Assembly: GCA_947452065.1 (NCBI GenBank)
Contig: CANGBB010000001.1
Span: 434,001 to 498,000 of the forward strand
DNA: 64,000 nt
From: Gammaproteobacteria bacterium
GTDB lineage: Bacteria > Pseudomonadota > Gammaproteobacteria > Steroidobacterales > Steroidobacteraceae
Direction of reading: 5' to 3'
The position numbers were made by a program, and so were the translations under genes. The notes under the pieces are model-generated. The model had not been told where the DNA came from, ran no database searches, and worked only from the letters and a program-made list of their open reading frames with translations. Numbering within the stretch: the stretch's first letter is position 1; each line of letters opens with the position of its first letter. Positions 1 through 9,791 of the stretch are shown in pieces.

Positions 1-782
1 CGATTGCCAGCGATCTGGCCGTGATGCGTCTGTCGCTGTGGCCGGGCCTAGTGCAGGCTGCGCTACAGAATCTGCGGCGCCAACAGGAGCGCTGCAAACT
101 GGTCGAATTGGCCACGGTCTTCCGACCGGACTCCAATGGTGCTGTCGTCGAGACCCCGATGGTCGCAGGCCTAGCCGTTGGCCCGCGCTTGCCGGAGCAG
201 TGGGGAGCGGTCCGCGCTGGTCTGGATTTCCATGACCTCAAGGGGGATGTGGAGGCCTTGCTCGCCATTTCGGGCCAGAGCGGAGTGCTGACCTGGGCGC
301 CCTTGGAGGCGCCGCCACCTGCGTTGCATCCGGGGCGTTGTGCAGCAGTGCTGCGCGATGGCGCCCGGATCGGCGTTATCGGCGAGCTGCATCCGGCTCT
401 GGCGCGCGCGCTCGAAATATCTGGCGAGGTACAGCTGTTCGAGCTGGAACTGGCGCAGGTCACCGAGGCGGCGCCGACCCGATTCGCACCGGTATCGGTT
501 TTCCCGCAGATACGCCGCGACCTGTCCTTTGCGGTGGACGCCGGGGAGAGCTTCAGTCGCATCGAGGCGCATGTTAAGGTTGCCGCCTCAACTCACCTCA
601 GGGAGCTGAGGCTATTCGATGTCTACACAGGGAAGGGTGTAGAATCCGGTCGAAAGAGTGTTGCTTTAGGCTTGATTTTACAGGATGTTTCACGCACTCT
701 AACAGACGAAGAAGCGGATCGGATCGTGGCGGACGTAGTGGCCAGCCTCAGCTCCGGTCTAAATGCCAAGTTGCGAGAATAA
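1..782 (+). CDS. pheT: Phenylalanine-tRNA ligase beta subunit, C-terminal part (cut by window edge)
   Basis: This is the last 260 or so codons of the PheRS beta chain; the reading frame is already open at position 3 and the start lies upstream of the window. PheRS is a cytoplasmic (alpha-beta)2 enzyme that charges tRNA-Phe. The visible part begins in the catalytic-like module, with the family-typical stretch [14 protein letters not shown] near the left edge, and ends in the anticodon-binding (FDX-ACB, ferredoxin-like) domain, seen as [13 protein letters not shown] around position 500 and [18 protein letters not shown] near 610-660. The ihfA gene follows 11 bases after the stop, the usual gammaproteobacterial pheT-ihfA arrangement, so the two are probably co-transcribed. 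Identification is by recognised family motifs and neighbourhood. Confidence 0.95.
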   Translation, partial: IASDLAVMRLSLWPGLVQAALQNLRRQQERCKLVELATVFRPDSNGAVVETPMVAGLAVGPRLPEQWGAVRAGLDFHDLKGDVEALLAISGQSGVLTWAPLEAPPPALHPGRCAAVLRDGARIGVIGELHPALARALEISGEVQLFELELAQVTEAAPTRFAPVSVFPQIRRDLSFAVDAGESFSRIEAHVKVAASTHLRELRLFDVYTGKGVESGRKSVALGLILQDVSRTLTDEEADRIVADVVASLSSGLNAKLRE

Positions 783-793
783 GAACCACGTCC

Positions 794-1096
794 ATGGCAC
801 TGACTAAAGCGGAAATGGCTGAGTCGCTGTTCAATCAGCTGGGACTCAACAAGCGCGAAGCACGCGAACTCGTGGATCTCTTTTTCGAGGAAGTGCGCGC
901 TGCGCTGGCAAAGGGCGAACAGGTGAAGCTGTCCGGTTTCGGCAATTTCGACCTGCGCGACAAGAATCGGCGTCCGGGACGCAATCCCAAGACCGGTGAG
1001 GAGATTCCCATCAGCGCGCGGCGCGTGGTGACTTTCCGGCCTGGGCAGAAACTGAAGGCGCGCGTGGAAGCGTATGCTGGAACCCCGGAACAATAA
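794..1096 (+). CDS. ihfA: Integration host factor alpha subunit
   Basis: A 100-residue HU/IHF family DNA-bending protein, the standard length for IhfA. It heterodimerises with IhfB in the nucleoid and bends specific sites by about 160 degrees, serving replication, recombination and sigma-54 promoters. The start [10 protein letters not shown], the central [10 protein letters not shown] and the beta-arm [12 protein letters not shown] with the intercalating proline are all present, followed by [10 protein letters not shown]. It follows pheT by 11 bases, and its last 23 bases overlap the MerR regulator gene. This chain is conserved in many gammaproteobacteria. No separate promoter is obvious in the short gap, though one could lie within pheT as in E. 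coli. Confidence 0.97.
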   Translation: MALTKAEMAESLFNQLGLNKREARELVDLFFEEVRAALAKGEQVKLSGFGNFDLRDKNRRPGRNPKTGEEIPISARRVVTFRPGQKLKARVEAYAGTPEQ

Positions 1097-1430
1097 CGAA
1101 CTGCCGCCAATCCCTGGCAAACGCTACTTCACCATCGGTGAAGTGGCTGAGCTTTGCGACTGCAAGCCGCATGTGCTGCGATACTGGGAGCAGGAGTTCC
1201 CGCAGCTCAAGCCGGTCAAGCGGCGTGGTAATCGTCGCTACTACCAGCGTCAGGACGTCATCGTCATCCGCCAGATTCGCAGCCTGCTCTATGAGCAGGG
1301 CTTCACGATCGGCGGCGCGCGTAATCACCTCTCAGGTGATGAAGCCCGCAGCGATACCACTCAGAGTCAGCAGATTGTTCGTCAGTTACGCATTGAGCTG
1401 GAAGAAGTGCTGCGGATCCTGCGCCGCTGA
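1074..1430 (+). CDS. MerR family transcriptional regulator next to ihfA
   Basis: A 118-residue protein with an N-terminal winged-helix MerR DNA-binding domain: [22 protein letters not shown] at residues 18-39 (helix-turn-helix), then [14 protein letters not shown] (wing) and a helical dimerisation arm to about residue 80. The rest is short and polar, without a cysteine-rich metal-binding loop, so it is not a classic metal or redox sensor. The gene starts inside the end of ihfA (23-base overlap), implying translational coupling. A MerR-like protein at this locus is common in proteobacteria, but its regulon is not established to my knowledge. Function beyond DNA binding is unknown. Confidence 0.9.
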   Translation: MLEPRNNNELPPIPGKRYFTIGEVAELCDCKPHVLRYWEQEFPQLKPVKRRGNRRYYQRQDVIVIRQIRSLLYEQGFTIGGARNHLSGDEARSDTTQSQQIVRQLRIELEEVLRILRR

Positions 1431-1450
1431 TCTATCATTCGTTTGTCGGT

Positions 1451-1527
1451 CGGGGCGTGGCGCAGCCTGGTAGCGCACTTGCATGGGGTGCAAGGGGTCC
1501 CGAGTTCAAATCTCGGCGCCCCGACCA
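1451..1527 (+). tRNA. tRNA-Pro(GGG)
   Basis: A full cloverleaf can be folded by eye. The acceptor stem is CGGGGCG paired with CGCCCCG. The D-arm stem is GCGC/GCGC. The anticodon stem CTTGC/GCAAG closes the loop ATGGGGT, giving anticodon GGG. The T-arm is CCGAG/CTCGG with TTCAAAT, and CCA is encoded. The length is 77 nt including ACCA. It lies 20 bases after the MerR gene. The position downstream of ihfA-merR is a frequent site for integrative elements in other genomes, but nothing is integrated here. Confidence 0.97.
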
Positions 1528-1700
1528 ATTCGATCTCTACCTCATTTGATCTCCATGTCATTTCGGCTGAAGCTGCTGGCCGCTTCGACCTAACGAAACG
1601 TGCGTGGAGGCTCCGCCTCCGGAATAATGTCACCCTGACTTAAGTGCCTCTCAGACCGCCGACAGGGCGGCTTCGCGCATCGTGGCATACGGGGGAATTG

Positions 1701-2975
1701 ATGACTCATCCTGATTCGGTCACAAAGCCGTTCTATCTGGAGCTGTACTTCCAGGTACTGGTCGCCATTTTCATTGGCGCACTGCTGGGCTACTTCGATC
1801 CGCAACTCGGTGAGGCGATGAAGCCGCTGGGTGACGGCTTCATACGGCTGATCCGCATGATGTTGGCGCCAGTTATTTTCTGTACGGTGGTCACAGGCAT
1901 TGCCGGCATGGAGCAGCTGCGCCATGTCGGTAAGGTGGGTGGCTTGGCACTGTTGTACTTCGAGATCGTGAGTACGGTAGCGCTGGTCCTGGGTCTGGTC
2001 ATCGTCAACGTGGCGCACCCGGGAGCGGGGATGAATGTCGATCCCGCTACGCTAGATACCAAGAGTATTGCCAGCTATGCGGCGCCCGGGCAATTGCATG
2101 GCGTTGCTGACTTTCTGCTGAACATCATACCGACCAGCATTGTGGATGCCTTTGCCCGCGGTGAGATCCTGCAGGTGCTGCTGTTCGCGGTGTTGTTCGG
2201 TTTCGCGCTGCATGCACTTGGCGGGCGCAGCTCCGGCATGTACACGTTTATTGATGAGTTCTCGCAGGTCTTGTTCCGGATCATTGGCTACATCATGTAT
2301 GTGGCCCCGTTGGGTGCTTTTGGTGCGATGGCCTTCACTATCGCGAAATTCGGCATTGGATCGCTTCTGCCTCTGGCTTCATTGATGGCCTGCTTTTATG
2401 CCACCTGCGCCTTGTTTATTTTCATTGTGCTCGGGTTGGTGGCGCGTCTGCACGGTTTCAGTGTGCTGCGACTGATCCGCTATCTGAAGGAGGAGCTACT
2501 GATCGTGCTGGGCACGGCTTCTTCCGAGACCGTGCTTCCGCGCCTCATGGCGAAGATGCAGGAGGCCGGCGTGCGCAAGTCCGTCGTCGGTCTGGTGGTG
2601 CCCACCGGCTATTCGTTCAACCTCGACGGCACAGCTATCTACCTGACTATGGCGGCGGTGTTCATCGCTCAGGCGACCAACACGCCTCTGAACCTGACGC
2701 AACAGCTGACGCTGCTGACAGTGCTGCTACTCACCTCCAAGGGTGCCGCCGGAGTCACTGGCAGCGGCTTCATCGTGCTGGCTGCAACATTGAGCGCGGT
2801 GGGTCAGGTGCCCGTGGCCGGATTGGTGCTCATTCTTGGCATCGACCGCTTCATGTCGCAGGCCCGTGCATTGACCAATCTTGTGGGCAACAGTGTGGCG
2901 ACCTTGGTCGTGGCGCGCTGGTGCCAGAGCCTCGATGAAGGCGCCTTGCGTCAGCGATTACAAAGACCTCGCTGA
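1701..2975 (+). CDS. Dicarboxylate/amino acid:cation symporter (DctA/GltP-like)
   Basis: A 424-residue inner-membrane carrier of the DAACS family, which imports C4-dicarboxylates or acidic amino acids with H+ or Na+. Start MTHPDSVTK at 1701 was chosen because it follows a G-rich site (GGGGGA, about 1691) and matches the family N-terminus; an upstream in-frame ATG at 1644 would add a non-conserved tail. Hallmarks are the early [20 protein letters not shown], the serine-containing re-entrant loop [14 protein letters not shown], the substrate/cation region [18 protein letters not shown] and the second re-entrant loop [19 protein letters not shown]. The symporter resembles DctA in length (about 428 in E. 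coli). Which substrate it takes cannot be decided from sequence alone. Confidence 0.92.
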   Translation: MTHPDSVTKPFYLELYFQVLVAIFIGALLGYFDPQLGEAMKPLGDGFIRLIRMMLAPVIFCTVVTGIAGMEQLRHVGKVGGLALLYFEIVSTVALVLGLVIVNVAHPGAGMNVDPATLDTKSIASYAAPGQLHGVADFLLNIIPTSIVDAFARGEILQVLLFAVLFGFALHALGGRSSGMYTFIDEFSQVLFRIIGYIMYVAPLGAFGAMAFTIAKFGIGSLLPLASLMACFYATCALFIFIVLGLVARLHGFSVLRLIRYLKEELLIVLGTASSETVLPRLMAKMQEAGVRKSVVGLVVPTGYSFNLDGTAIYLTMAAVFIAQATNTPLNLTQQLTLLTVLLLTSKGAAGVTGSGFIVLAATLSAVGQVPVAGLVLILGIDRFMSQARALTNLVGNSVATLVVARWCQSLDEGALRQRLQRPR

Positions 2976-2980
2976 TCGAT

Positions 2981-3187
2981 ATGCGGATCGCGAAGCCGCT
3001 ATTGCTGATCAGTACGCCTCTGGGTGTGGCCGGTGGGCTGCGTGAGGCCTGGCGATTCAATCATGGGCTGGCTTTTCTCATGGCCGCCATGTTGCTAGTA
3101 GTTGCTGTCGCTGCTGGCAGCGTGGTTGCCATCGTTCGACGAGAGCGCGGGGCGGAACAGGAACGCGGACGACCGCCGGCCTTGTAA
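2981..3187 (+). CDS. Small predicted membrane protein, unknown function
   Basis: A 68-residue reading frame beginning 5 bases after the symporter stop. It has two hydrophobic stretches (residues 5-18, PLLLISTPLGVAGG, and about 31-52, FLMAAMLLVVAVAAGSVVAIV) followed by a positively charged tail rich in Arg and Glu, as expected for a small inner-membrane protein with a cytoplasmic C-terminus. I do not recognise a named family. The tight spacing suggests co-transcription with the symporter. It is followed by a convergent gene. Coding status is supported by composition and position only. Confidence 0.5.
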   Translation: MRIAKPLLLISTPLGVAGGLREAWRFNHGLAFLMAAMLLVVAVAAGSVVAIVRRERGAEQERGRPPAL

Positions 3188-3228
3188 CTTGCAAAAAGTG
3201 TCCGTCGATTCGAGCCTGCTCTGGTGGG

Positions 3229-4842
3229 CTACAGCGACTGGTACATCGGGCCTGATCCGCCCTCGGGCGTTGACCAGGTGATGATCTGGTACGGATCTTT
3301 GATATCGCAGGCCTTGCAGTGCACGCAGTTGGCTGCATTGATTTGCAGCCGCTTGCCACCCGACTCATCGGGCAGCATTTCGTAGACGCCTGCGGGGCAG
3401 AAGTTCTGGCAGGGATTGCCGAATTCCTGAGCGCAGCGTGTGCTGCAAACACTGGTGTCAGCGACTTTCAGGTGTGCCGGCTGATGCTCGTCGTGGGAAT
3501 TGTTGGCCAGGAATACCGAGGCCAGCCGATCGCGCGGAGGCAGCGTGCGCTCAATCCAATCGCGGTCGGGCGATGGGCCTGCCGAGAGCGGATCTAAAGT
3601 CGTATGGGGTGCAGCATGCGACAGCGTCCACGGTAGCCGTCCCGCCGTCACCGTCTCCAGCGCTGCATTGGCGAGGCCCATCCATAAGCCGCGTTTGAAG
3701 CCCGGCTTGATGTTGCGAACACGACGCTGTTCTTGACCGCCTGCCGAGGCACGCCAGCGCGCATCGAAGCCGCGGCTCTCTCCGCCGGTTTCAGCCAGAT
3801 GGTCGGCCGCCAGCATGCCGCTGCGAAGAGCCTGATGAATGCCTTTGATCTTGGCCACATTCAACGTTCCGCCCGCATCGCCGATCAGCATTGCACCGGG
3901 CATCTCCAGTCGCGGGAGCGACTGCCAGCCACCAGCGACGATGGTTCGGGCGCCGGCGGCGAGCAGTTCACCGCCCTCCAGAAGTGGGCGAACGGTGGGG
4001 TGGTGCTTGAACTGCTGGAAGACTTCGAAGGGCTGCAAACGTGGATCGTGATAGTCGAGTCCGACGACATAACCCACGTACACCCTGTTTTGGTCGAGGT
4101 GGTAGAGAAAGCTGCCGCCATAGGTCCGGCGATCGAGCGGCCAGCCAACCGTGTGACTGATTAATCCTGGTTCGACGCGTCCATCAGGCAGTTGCCACAG
4201 TTCCTTGAAGCCAAGGCCGAAGGTTTGCGGCGCGCTCTGTGAATCGAGATTGAATTGCTTGATTAGTTGCTTGGCGAGGCTTCCGCGTGCGCCCTCGGCA
4301 ACCAGCGTGGTACGCGCATGGATCAGCGGGCCCGGTGTGAAGCCGGGTCCGGGCTGGCCGGAACGGTCCAACCCCACATCACCGATCTGCACGCCCCGTA
4401 CGGCACCGGACGGGTCATACACCGGCAACGCTGCGGCATAGCCGGGGAAGATATCCACACCCAGCGCTTCGGCCCGCTGTGCCAGCCAGGGGGTCAGTAG
4501 CCCGAGCGAGATGATGAAGTTGCCACGATTATGCTGCTGCGGAGGTACCGGCAGACGGATGCGACCGTTCCGTGTGAGTAAAGAGAACTCGTCGCGGGTG
4601 GCCGGTACACAGATGCCCGGAGGTGCGGCACGCCATTCAGGCATGAGTTCATCAAGCGGACCGGGCTCCAGCACCGCACCGGAGAGCGCCTGTGCCCCTA
4701 CCGCAGCGGCCTTTTCGAGGACGGCAACGGTCCAGTCTGGTCGCAGCTGTTTCAGTCGAATGGCGCTTGCAAGTCCCGCCGGCCCAGCGCCGACAACCAG
4801 AACGTCATACTCCAGAACATCCCGCTCGATCTCTTCGCTCAT
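3229..4842 (-). CDS. Electron transfer flavoprotein-ubiquinone oxidoreductase (ETF-QO)
   Basis: A 537-residue membrane-associated flavoprotein that passes electrons from reduced ETF, loaded by acyl-CoA and other dehydrogenases, to ubiquinone. The N-terminal dinucleotide motif VVGAGPAGLASAIRL at about residues 15-29 binds FAD. The middle shows GFKELWQLP and the quinone-region sequence expected of the family. The C-terminal ferredoxin-like domain carries the 4Fe-4S ligands in CQNFCPAGVY and NCVHCKACDIKDP. The length matches bacterial ETF-QO. No etfAB is visible nearby. A fatty acid oxidation alpha subunit is encoded some 37 kb away in this window, a related electron source. Start MSEEIERDVLEYDVLVV fits the family. 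Confidence 0.94.
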   Translation of the reverse strand: MSEEIERDVLEYDVLVVGAGPAGLASAIRLKQLRPDWTVAVLEKAAAVGAQALSGAVLEPGPLDELMPEWRAAPPGICVPATRDEFSLLTRNGRIRLPVPPQQHNRGNFIISLGLLTPWLAQRAEALGVDIFPGYAAALPVYDPSGAVRGVQIGDVGLDRSGQPGPGFTPGPLIHARTTLVAEGARGSLAKQLIKQFNLDSQSAPQTFGLGFKELWQLPDGRVEPGLISHTVGWPLDRRTYGGSFLYHLDQNRVYVGYVVGLDYHDPRLQPFEVFQQFKHHPTVRPLLEGGELLAAGARTIVAGGWQSLPRLEMPGAMLIGDAGGTLNVAKIKGIHQALRSGMLAADHLAETGGESRGFDARWRASAGGQEQRRVRNIKPGFKRGLWMGLANAALETVTAGRLPWTLSHAAPHTTLDPLSAGPSPDRDWIERTLPPRDRLASVFLANNSHDEHQPAHLKVADTSVCSTRCAQEFGNPCQNFCPAGVYEMLPDESGGKRLQINAANCVHCKACDIKDPYQIITWSTPEGGSGPMYQSL

Positions 4843-4895
4843 GGGCTAAAAGATAGCACGGCGCCCCGAGGTAGCAGCAGCGTGGCCTCTAGGTC

Positions 4896-6341
4896 TCAGT
4901 GCGCCGCGACAGAGGGTGTTAGCCAGTCGTCAAAGTGCTCTAAGGTTTCTGGGCTGAGCGTGCCAGTCACGGCTCGCAGATGCAGATCGGCGAGTAACAA
5001 GTCGAGCGCAGCGCGCTGGCGTTCGGCGTCCAAGCGCAGCTGATCGCTCTCTGCTGTGAGTACGTCCAGTGTGGTGCGGTCACCTGCTTCGAGGCCGATA
5101 CGCGTCGCATCCAGACGCATTGCGGCCGAACTGGCTGCGCGAGCCAGTGCCTTGCGACGAGCCTCGGCTGTTGTCAGTCGTAGCCAGGCCGCGTGTAACT
5201 GTTCATCCAATTGCTGACGAACGGACTGAAGATCGGCGGAAGCTGCACGAGCCAACGCCCGGGCCTCGTTGCGCTGTGCGCTGCGCATGCCACCGGTAAA
5301 GAGAGGGATATGGGCTTCCAGCCCAAGCAGTGAGTCCTGGGACTCCTGCGCCGATCGGCCGTAACTGCCGGACCCTGTAGCAAGGTTCCGCCCGGTGATG
5401 GCAACCACTGACACTTGTGCGCCAGCGAGCACACCATGACGACTGACTTCGCTGTCGGCCTGTGCGCTGCGAAGAGTCTGCAATATCAGTTGCGGACTAT
5501 TCTTCTGTGCGCGTTGCTGCCAGAGTTCGAAACGCTCTTCGAGGGCCAGTCCATGCGGCGTAACGTCAGGAAGCGGTAGGGCGGTGGGCGGCTGCAGTCC
5601 GGTCAGATGAGTGAATTTAAGCTGCGCGACGTCCAGAGCGTTACGCGCATCCAGCAAACGCACTGCAGTGGTATCGCGTAGTGCCTGGGCATCACGCAAA
5701 TCAGTGATCGGGAGTTCGCCGGCGTCATACCGTGCCTGAGCCAGGCCTCCGGCGCGATCCGCCGCGGCGATCAGCCGCTGCACAGCGCTCAGATCATTGG
5801 CGGCATTGATTGCGCCGATCCACGCCTCGGCCACCTTCAGTATCTGCTGCTGTCGTGCGTCGAGATATTGCACCTCAGCTTGATTGGCAGCATTTTTTAG
5901 CCCGGAGGCATCAATGCGCCGGTCATTGTCGAGCAGCGGCTGCCGTGCCTCGAAGCTCCAGTGGCTACGTGTGCTTGTATCCATCTGGGTGAGGAAATTC
6001 ACACCCCGGGTCTCGGGCAGTGTGGGCGTCGAGAAAGCGGCGCCACGAGTTTCGCTTTGCTGATCGCCGCGGCCAATTCCACCCTGAGCGCTTAATGTTG
6101 GAAGCCAGAGCGCTCTGGCCTCGGTGAGCTTGCTTCGGCTGGTTTCGTGGCGTGCCTCAATGGCCGCAAATGCTGGGTCGTTCTGCAGGCTGGCTTCCCA
6201 GCTCTGTCGCAATCCCGTAAAGCCCGATGTCTCGGCCGCCATGGCCAGGGAGAAGGCGCTGCTTAATAGCAGCGCCCCCGCCAATGCACGGCCGAAATTC
6301 GGCTGCAGGAGCTTCTGCACGCGCTGTGCCTCAGTCGCCAA
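4896..6341 (-). CDS. TolC-family outer-membrane efflux channel
   Basis: A 481-residue protein with an N-terminal signal sequence (hydrophobic ALAGALLLSSAFSLAMA ending near residue 36) and the repeated helical/beta architecture of the OEP family. The internal duplication is visible as two long helical segments, for instance residues 150-270 (QAEVQYLDARQQQILKVAEA) and the second half ending near residue 465. It would trimerise as the outer-membrane duct for the RND pump encoded upstream. It is the last gene of the operon: its start overlaps the DUF2892 gene by 11 bases, so all four genes are probably translated from one message. Which drug or ion is exported is unknown. Confidence 0.9.
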   Translation of the reverse strand: MATEAQRVQKLLQPNFGRALAGALLLSSAFSLAMAAETSGFTGLRQSWEASLQNDPAFAAIEARHETSRSKLTEARALWLPTLSAQGGIGRGDQQSETRGAAFSTPTLPETRGVNFLTQMDTSTRSHWSFEARQPLLDNDRRIDASGLKNAANQAEVQYLDARQQQILKVAEAWIGAINAANDLSAVQRLIAAADRAGGLAQARYDAGELPITDLRDAQALRDTTAVRLLDARNALDVAQLKFTHLTGLQPPTALPLPDVTPHGLALEERFELWQQRAQKNSPQLILQTLRSAQADSEVSRHGVLAGAQVSVVAITGRNLATGSGSYGRSAQESQDSLLGLEAHIPLFTGGMRSAQRNEARALARAASADLQSVRQQLDEQLHAAWLRLTTAEARRKALARAASSAAMRLDATRIGLEAGDRTTLDVLTAESDQLRLDAERQRAALDLLLADLHLRAVTGTLSPETLEHFDDWLTPSVAAH

Positions 6342-6543
6342 CCACCGGCAACCCGATGCGGCGCAGGATGCGCTCCATCAGGCACCAGCGTGTCAGGCCG
6401 CTCTGCAGCAGGTTCAGGCCGACGAAGGCCGTGAGCCACAGCCAATTTCCGCTCTGATATAGCGGGCTGCCCGTTACGCCCAAGAGCAGGGATACCAAGA
6501 CTAATGTGCCTGCGATGACACGGGTGATGCGCCAAGTGCTCAT
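6331..6543 (-). CDS. DUF2892 (YgaP-like transmembrane) small inner-membrane protein
   Basis: A 70-residue protein with two hydrophobic segments (residues 8-27, VIAGTLVLVSLLLGVTG, and about 34-50, LWLTAFVGLNLLQSGLT) followed by CLMERILRRIGLP. The pattern G-S-P-x-Y..W...FVGLNLLQS..T..C is that of DUF2892, the membrane portion of the rhodanese YgaP, although no rhodanese domain is present. Its ATG overlaps the RND pump stop by four bases (ATGA). The gene starts at 6543; a longer upstream reading frame in the same frame is only a shadow of the pump gene. DUF2892 proteins accompany RND pumps and persulfide-handling genes in other bacteria, but their biochemical role in pumps is unknown. Confidence 0.85.
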   Translation of the reverse strand: MSTWRITRVIAGTLVLVSLLLGVTGSPLYQSGNWLWLTAFVGLNLLQSGLTRWCLMERILRRIGLPVVGD

Positions 6544-9500
6544 GTTGCCTCCGATGGATTGGAACTGAGATCCGTGGGTATGGAAGGAACTGGTGTGCTC
6601 GTGCGATAGGCCACAAAGTACAGCAGCGGGATGACGATCAGTGTCAACAAGGTCGAGACCAGGATGCCGAAGATCAGCGAGATGGCCAGTCCATTGAAGA
6701 TAGGATCGTCGAGGATGAACAGGGCGCCGAGCATGGCCGCCAGTGCAGTCAGGGCGATGGGCCGAGCACGTGCCGCCACGGAGTTGATGATCGCCTCCGT
6801 CAGCGCGACGCCCGCAGCGGTTTGAAGGCGTATGGCGTCCACCAGCAGGATGGAGTTGCGTACGATGATGCCAGCCAGTGCGATCATGCCAATCATCGAG
6901 GTCGCCGTGAACGGCGCGCGAAGCAGCGCATGGCCTGGCATGACGCCGACGATGGTCAATGGAATCGGCGCCATGATGATCAGTGGCAGCAGATAGGAGC
7001 CGAATTCGGCGACGATCAGCAGATAGATCAGCACCAGGCCCACCGCATAGGCGGCTCCCATGTCGCGGAATGTCTCGTAGGTGATCTGCCACTCACCATC
7101 CCACTTCAAGGCATAGCCGCGATAGGCGTCCTCAGGCTGCGAGATGAACAGTTCGGAGACTTGGCCGCCGTCTGGCGCCTTCAGCCCCGTGATCGACTTG
7201 CGCAAGCCGAACATGCCGTACAGCGGGCTGTCAGCGCCGCCGGCCATGTCGCCGGTGACGTAGATGACGGGCAGCAGGTCTTTGTGGAATAGCGGTTGTT
7301 CTACCTGCGCATCCAATGGCGAGAGCAGGCTGCCCACCGGTATCACGCTGCCGGTGGCGCTGCGTACGGGCAGCGCGTTCAATGCGTCCAAGTTGCCCTG
7401 TGCTGAGGGCGAGAGCTGTATGCGCAGCGGTGTGGGATATTTTGAACCGTCATTGAGAAAGCCGGCGTCGTCGCCGCTCAGTCCGATGCGCAGGGTCTGT
7501 ACAGCTTCCGCCTGGCTGACACCGGCGAGGGCGGCGCGTGCGCGATCGATGGCGAGTACCTTCCGTGGCGCCTCTGCGACGTAAGAGGCATCGACGTCGA
7601 CGATATGTGGGCCAGAGGCCAGCGTCTGTCGAACGCTGCGCGCAAGCTGCAATCGCCCGGCATCATCAGGACCGTAGATTTCTGCAACGATAGGGGCCTG
7701 CACCGGTGGGCCGGGCGGTACCTCGACCACCTTCAGCGCACCGCCAGCGGCGCTGGCAATAGCAGCTAGGGGAGGTCGAATACGCTCTGCGATCTCATGG
7801 CTCTTTGCCTTGCGGTCACTGCGCTCCACGAGATTGACCTGAATATCGCCCAGCGAAGGGCCATTGCGCAGGTAGTACTGACGCACCAGGCCGTTGAAGT
7901 TGATCGGTGCCGAGAGCCCGGCATAGACCTGGTAGCTGCGTACCTCCGGAACTGTAGCCAGATAGCGGGTCATCTCCGCCAGCGTGGCGTTGGTTTTTTC
8001 CAGTGCCGTGCCCTCCGGCATGTCGAGCACCAGCTGCAGTTCGGACTTGTTGTCGAATGGCAGCATCTTCAATGCTACCCATTGCACAGCTGGCAACAGG
8101 AGTGACACCACAATCATGGCCAGCACCGCGAGCCATAAAAGCCGTCGGCGGCGCTGACCGTGTTGCGCGTCGAGGAAGGGCGGGTACAGCTTCCGGACCC
8201 AAGTAGTGATCCAGTCCGGTTCAGCAGCAGCCTCACTGTGGGCCGAGTCGCGCGCCAGCCATCGATGGGCCAGCCACGGCGTGAGAATGAAAGCGATGGC
8301 GAGCGAGATCAGCATGCCCATCGAGGCGTTGATCGGGATCGGCGCCATGTACGGACCCATCAGCCCACTTACGAAGGCCATCGGCAGCAACGCTGCGATT
8401 ACGGTCAGCGTTGCGAGGATGGTGGGATTGCCCACTTCGTCGACGGCTGCGGGAATGATGTCCGCGGCTGTTTGGCCTGTCTGTCCTGCGAGACGTCGAT
8501 GGATGCTTTCGACCACCACAATGGCGTCATCCACCAGAATGCCGATCGAAAAAATCAGCGCGAACAGACTGACGCGATTTAGTGTGAAGCCCCAGGCCCA
8601 GGATGCGAACAGCGTGACAGTCAGGGTGAGTGCCACGGCAATGCCGACAATGGCCGCTTCGCGGCGACCCATGGTTAACCACACCAGCGCTATCACGCAG
8701 GAGGTGGCGAACAGCAGTTTCTCGATCAGCTTGAGGGCCTTCTCATTGGCGGTGCTGCCGTAGTCGCGGGTGATTTCGACGCCAACACCGTCAGGAATCA
8801 GGGTGTTCTGTAGTGCAGCGATTCGCTCACGCAGCGCTCGCGTCACGCTGGCGGCGTTCTGACCCGGCTTCTTCGTCACGGCCAGTGTGACTGCGGGGTA
8901 GTCGACGCCTGGGTCCGTGCGCTGGCCGAACCAGACATAGTTGTCTGGCTGCAGCGGGCCATCACGGACGCTGGCGACATCACGCAGGTACACCGGACGG
9001 CCGCCACGGACTGTGACGATGAGATCGGCGACGGATGCAGCATCCGGCAGAAATTCGCCGGCATCGATGGATAGTGCGGCATTGCCGTTGACGACGGTTC
9101 CGGCCTGAGATGCGGTGTTGGCCAACTGCAGCGCACCGCGCACATCGCCAACGCTCAATCCAGCGTTGTGCAGTGCTTCGGGATCAAGCGTAATGTTGAC
9201 CGCGTGGCGCGGGCCTCCCGCTGTGCTGACCTCGCGGGTTCCCGGAACGCGCTTGAGCTCAGCCTCCAGCGACTCGGCAATCCGTCTCAGTTCGTGACTG
9301 CCGTAGTCGGGTCGGCGGTCATAGAGCGTCAGCGTGAGGATGGGCACGTCATCGATGCCCTTGGGTTTGATCAGAGGCTGTCCGACCGGCAGCCCAGCCG
9401 GCAGCCAGTCTCGATGGGATTGCAATGTGTCGTGGAGACGCACCAAAGCCTCAGTGCGTGGCAGACCCACCTTGAACTGCACGGTCAGCACCGCCAACCC

Positions 9501-9791
9501 TGGGCGCGAAACCGACATGACATGTTCAGTACCGGCCATTTGCGACAGGACCTGTTCGGCCGGGCCCGCAACAGCCTGCTCCACCTGATGTGCCGATGCG
9601 CCGGGGAACGGTATGAGCACGTTCGCCATGGTGACGTCGATCTGCGGCTCCTCCTCACGCGGCGTCACACTGAGTGCGAAGACGCCGAGCAGTAGCGCAA
9701 CTAACGCCAGAAGCGGGGTGATACGCGCCGCCTGGAAATAGCGGGCGATTCGCCCGGCGATCCCAAGGCGCTGTGCAGAACCGTCGCTCAT
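6540..9791 (-). CDS. RND efflux transporter permease
   Basis: A 1083-residue inner-membrane pump of the AcrB/CusA superfamily with the typical two-fold repeat: a transmembrane helix (TPLLALVALLLGVFALSV at residues 24-41), a large periplasmic loop, then a bundle of helices, all repeated. The paired aspartates that carry protons in the fourth helix are seen in GILVDDAIVVVESIHRR. The signature near the start, PREEEPQIDVTMANV, places it in a broad environmental RND subgroup of unassigned substrate, without the methionine cluster of copper/silver pumps that I could see. It overlaps the adaptor gene by four bases and the DUF2892 gene by four bases, a tightly coupled tripartite system. Confidence 0.94.
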   Translation of the reverse strand: MSDGSAQRLGIAGRIARYFQAARITPLLALVALLLGVFALSVTPREEEPQIDVTMANVLIPFPGASAHQVEQAVAGPAEQVLSQMAGTEHVMSVSRPGLAVLTVQFKVGLPRTEALVRLHDTLQSHRDWLPAGLPVGQPLIKPKGIDDVPILTLTLYDRRPDYGSHELRRIAESLEAELKRVPGTREVSTAGGPRHAVNITLDPEALHNAGLSVGDVRGALQLANTASQAGTVVNGNAALSIDAGEFLPDAASVADLIVTVRGGRPVYLRDVASVRDGPLQPDNYVWFGQRTDPGVDYPAVTLAVTKKPGQNAASVTRALRERIAALQNTLIPDGVGVEITRDYGSTANEKALKLIEKLLFATSCVIALVWLTMGRREAAIVGIAVALTLTVTLFASWAWGFTLNRVSLFALIFSIGILVDDAIVVVESIHRRLAGQTGQTAADIIPAAVDEVGNPTILATLTVIAALLPMAFVSGLMGPYMAPIPINASMGMLISLAIAFILTPWLAHRWLARDSAHSEAAAEPDWITTWVRKLYPPFLDAQHGQRRRRLLWLAVLAMIVVSLLLPAVQWVALKMLPFDNKSELQLVLDMPEGTALEKTNATLAEMTRYLATVPEVRSYQVYAGLSAPINFNGLVRQYYLRNGPSLGDIQVNLVERSDRKAKSHEIAERIRPPLAAIASAAGGALKVVEVPPGPPVQAPIVAEIYGPDDAGRLQLARSVRQTLASGPHIVDVDASYVAEAPRKVLAIDRARAALAGVSQAEAVQTLRIGLSGDDAGFLNDGSKYPTPLRIQLSPSAQGNLDALNALPVRSATGSVIPVGSLLSPLDAQVEQPLFHKDLLPVIYVTGDMAGGADSPLYGMFGLRKSITGLKAPDGGQVSELFISQPEDAYRGYALKWDGEWQITYETFRDMGAAYAVGLVLIYLLIVAEFGSYLLPLIIMAPIPLTIVGVMPGHALLRAPFTATSMIGMIALAGIIVRNSILLVDAIRLQTAAGVALTEAIINSVAARARPIALTALAAMLGALFILDDPIFNGLAISLIFGILVSTLLTLIVIPLLYFVAYRTSTPVPSIPTDLSSNPSEAT

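Noticed and set aside
1606-1620. Hairpin GGAGGC-TCC-GCCTCC after tRNA-Pro as a terminator
   Set aside because: The loop is only three bases and no T-run follows; the evidence is too weak to list as a feature.
6331-7092. A 253-codon minus-strand frame as one protein
   Set aside because: Only the last 70 codons are real (the DUF2892 gene from ATG 6543); the rest is an out-of-frame shadow of the RND pump.
7797-8582. Several plus-strand open frames opposite the RND pump
   Set aside because: They are antisense shadows within the pump gene, with Arg/His/Gln-rich composition and no family motifs.
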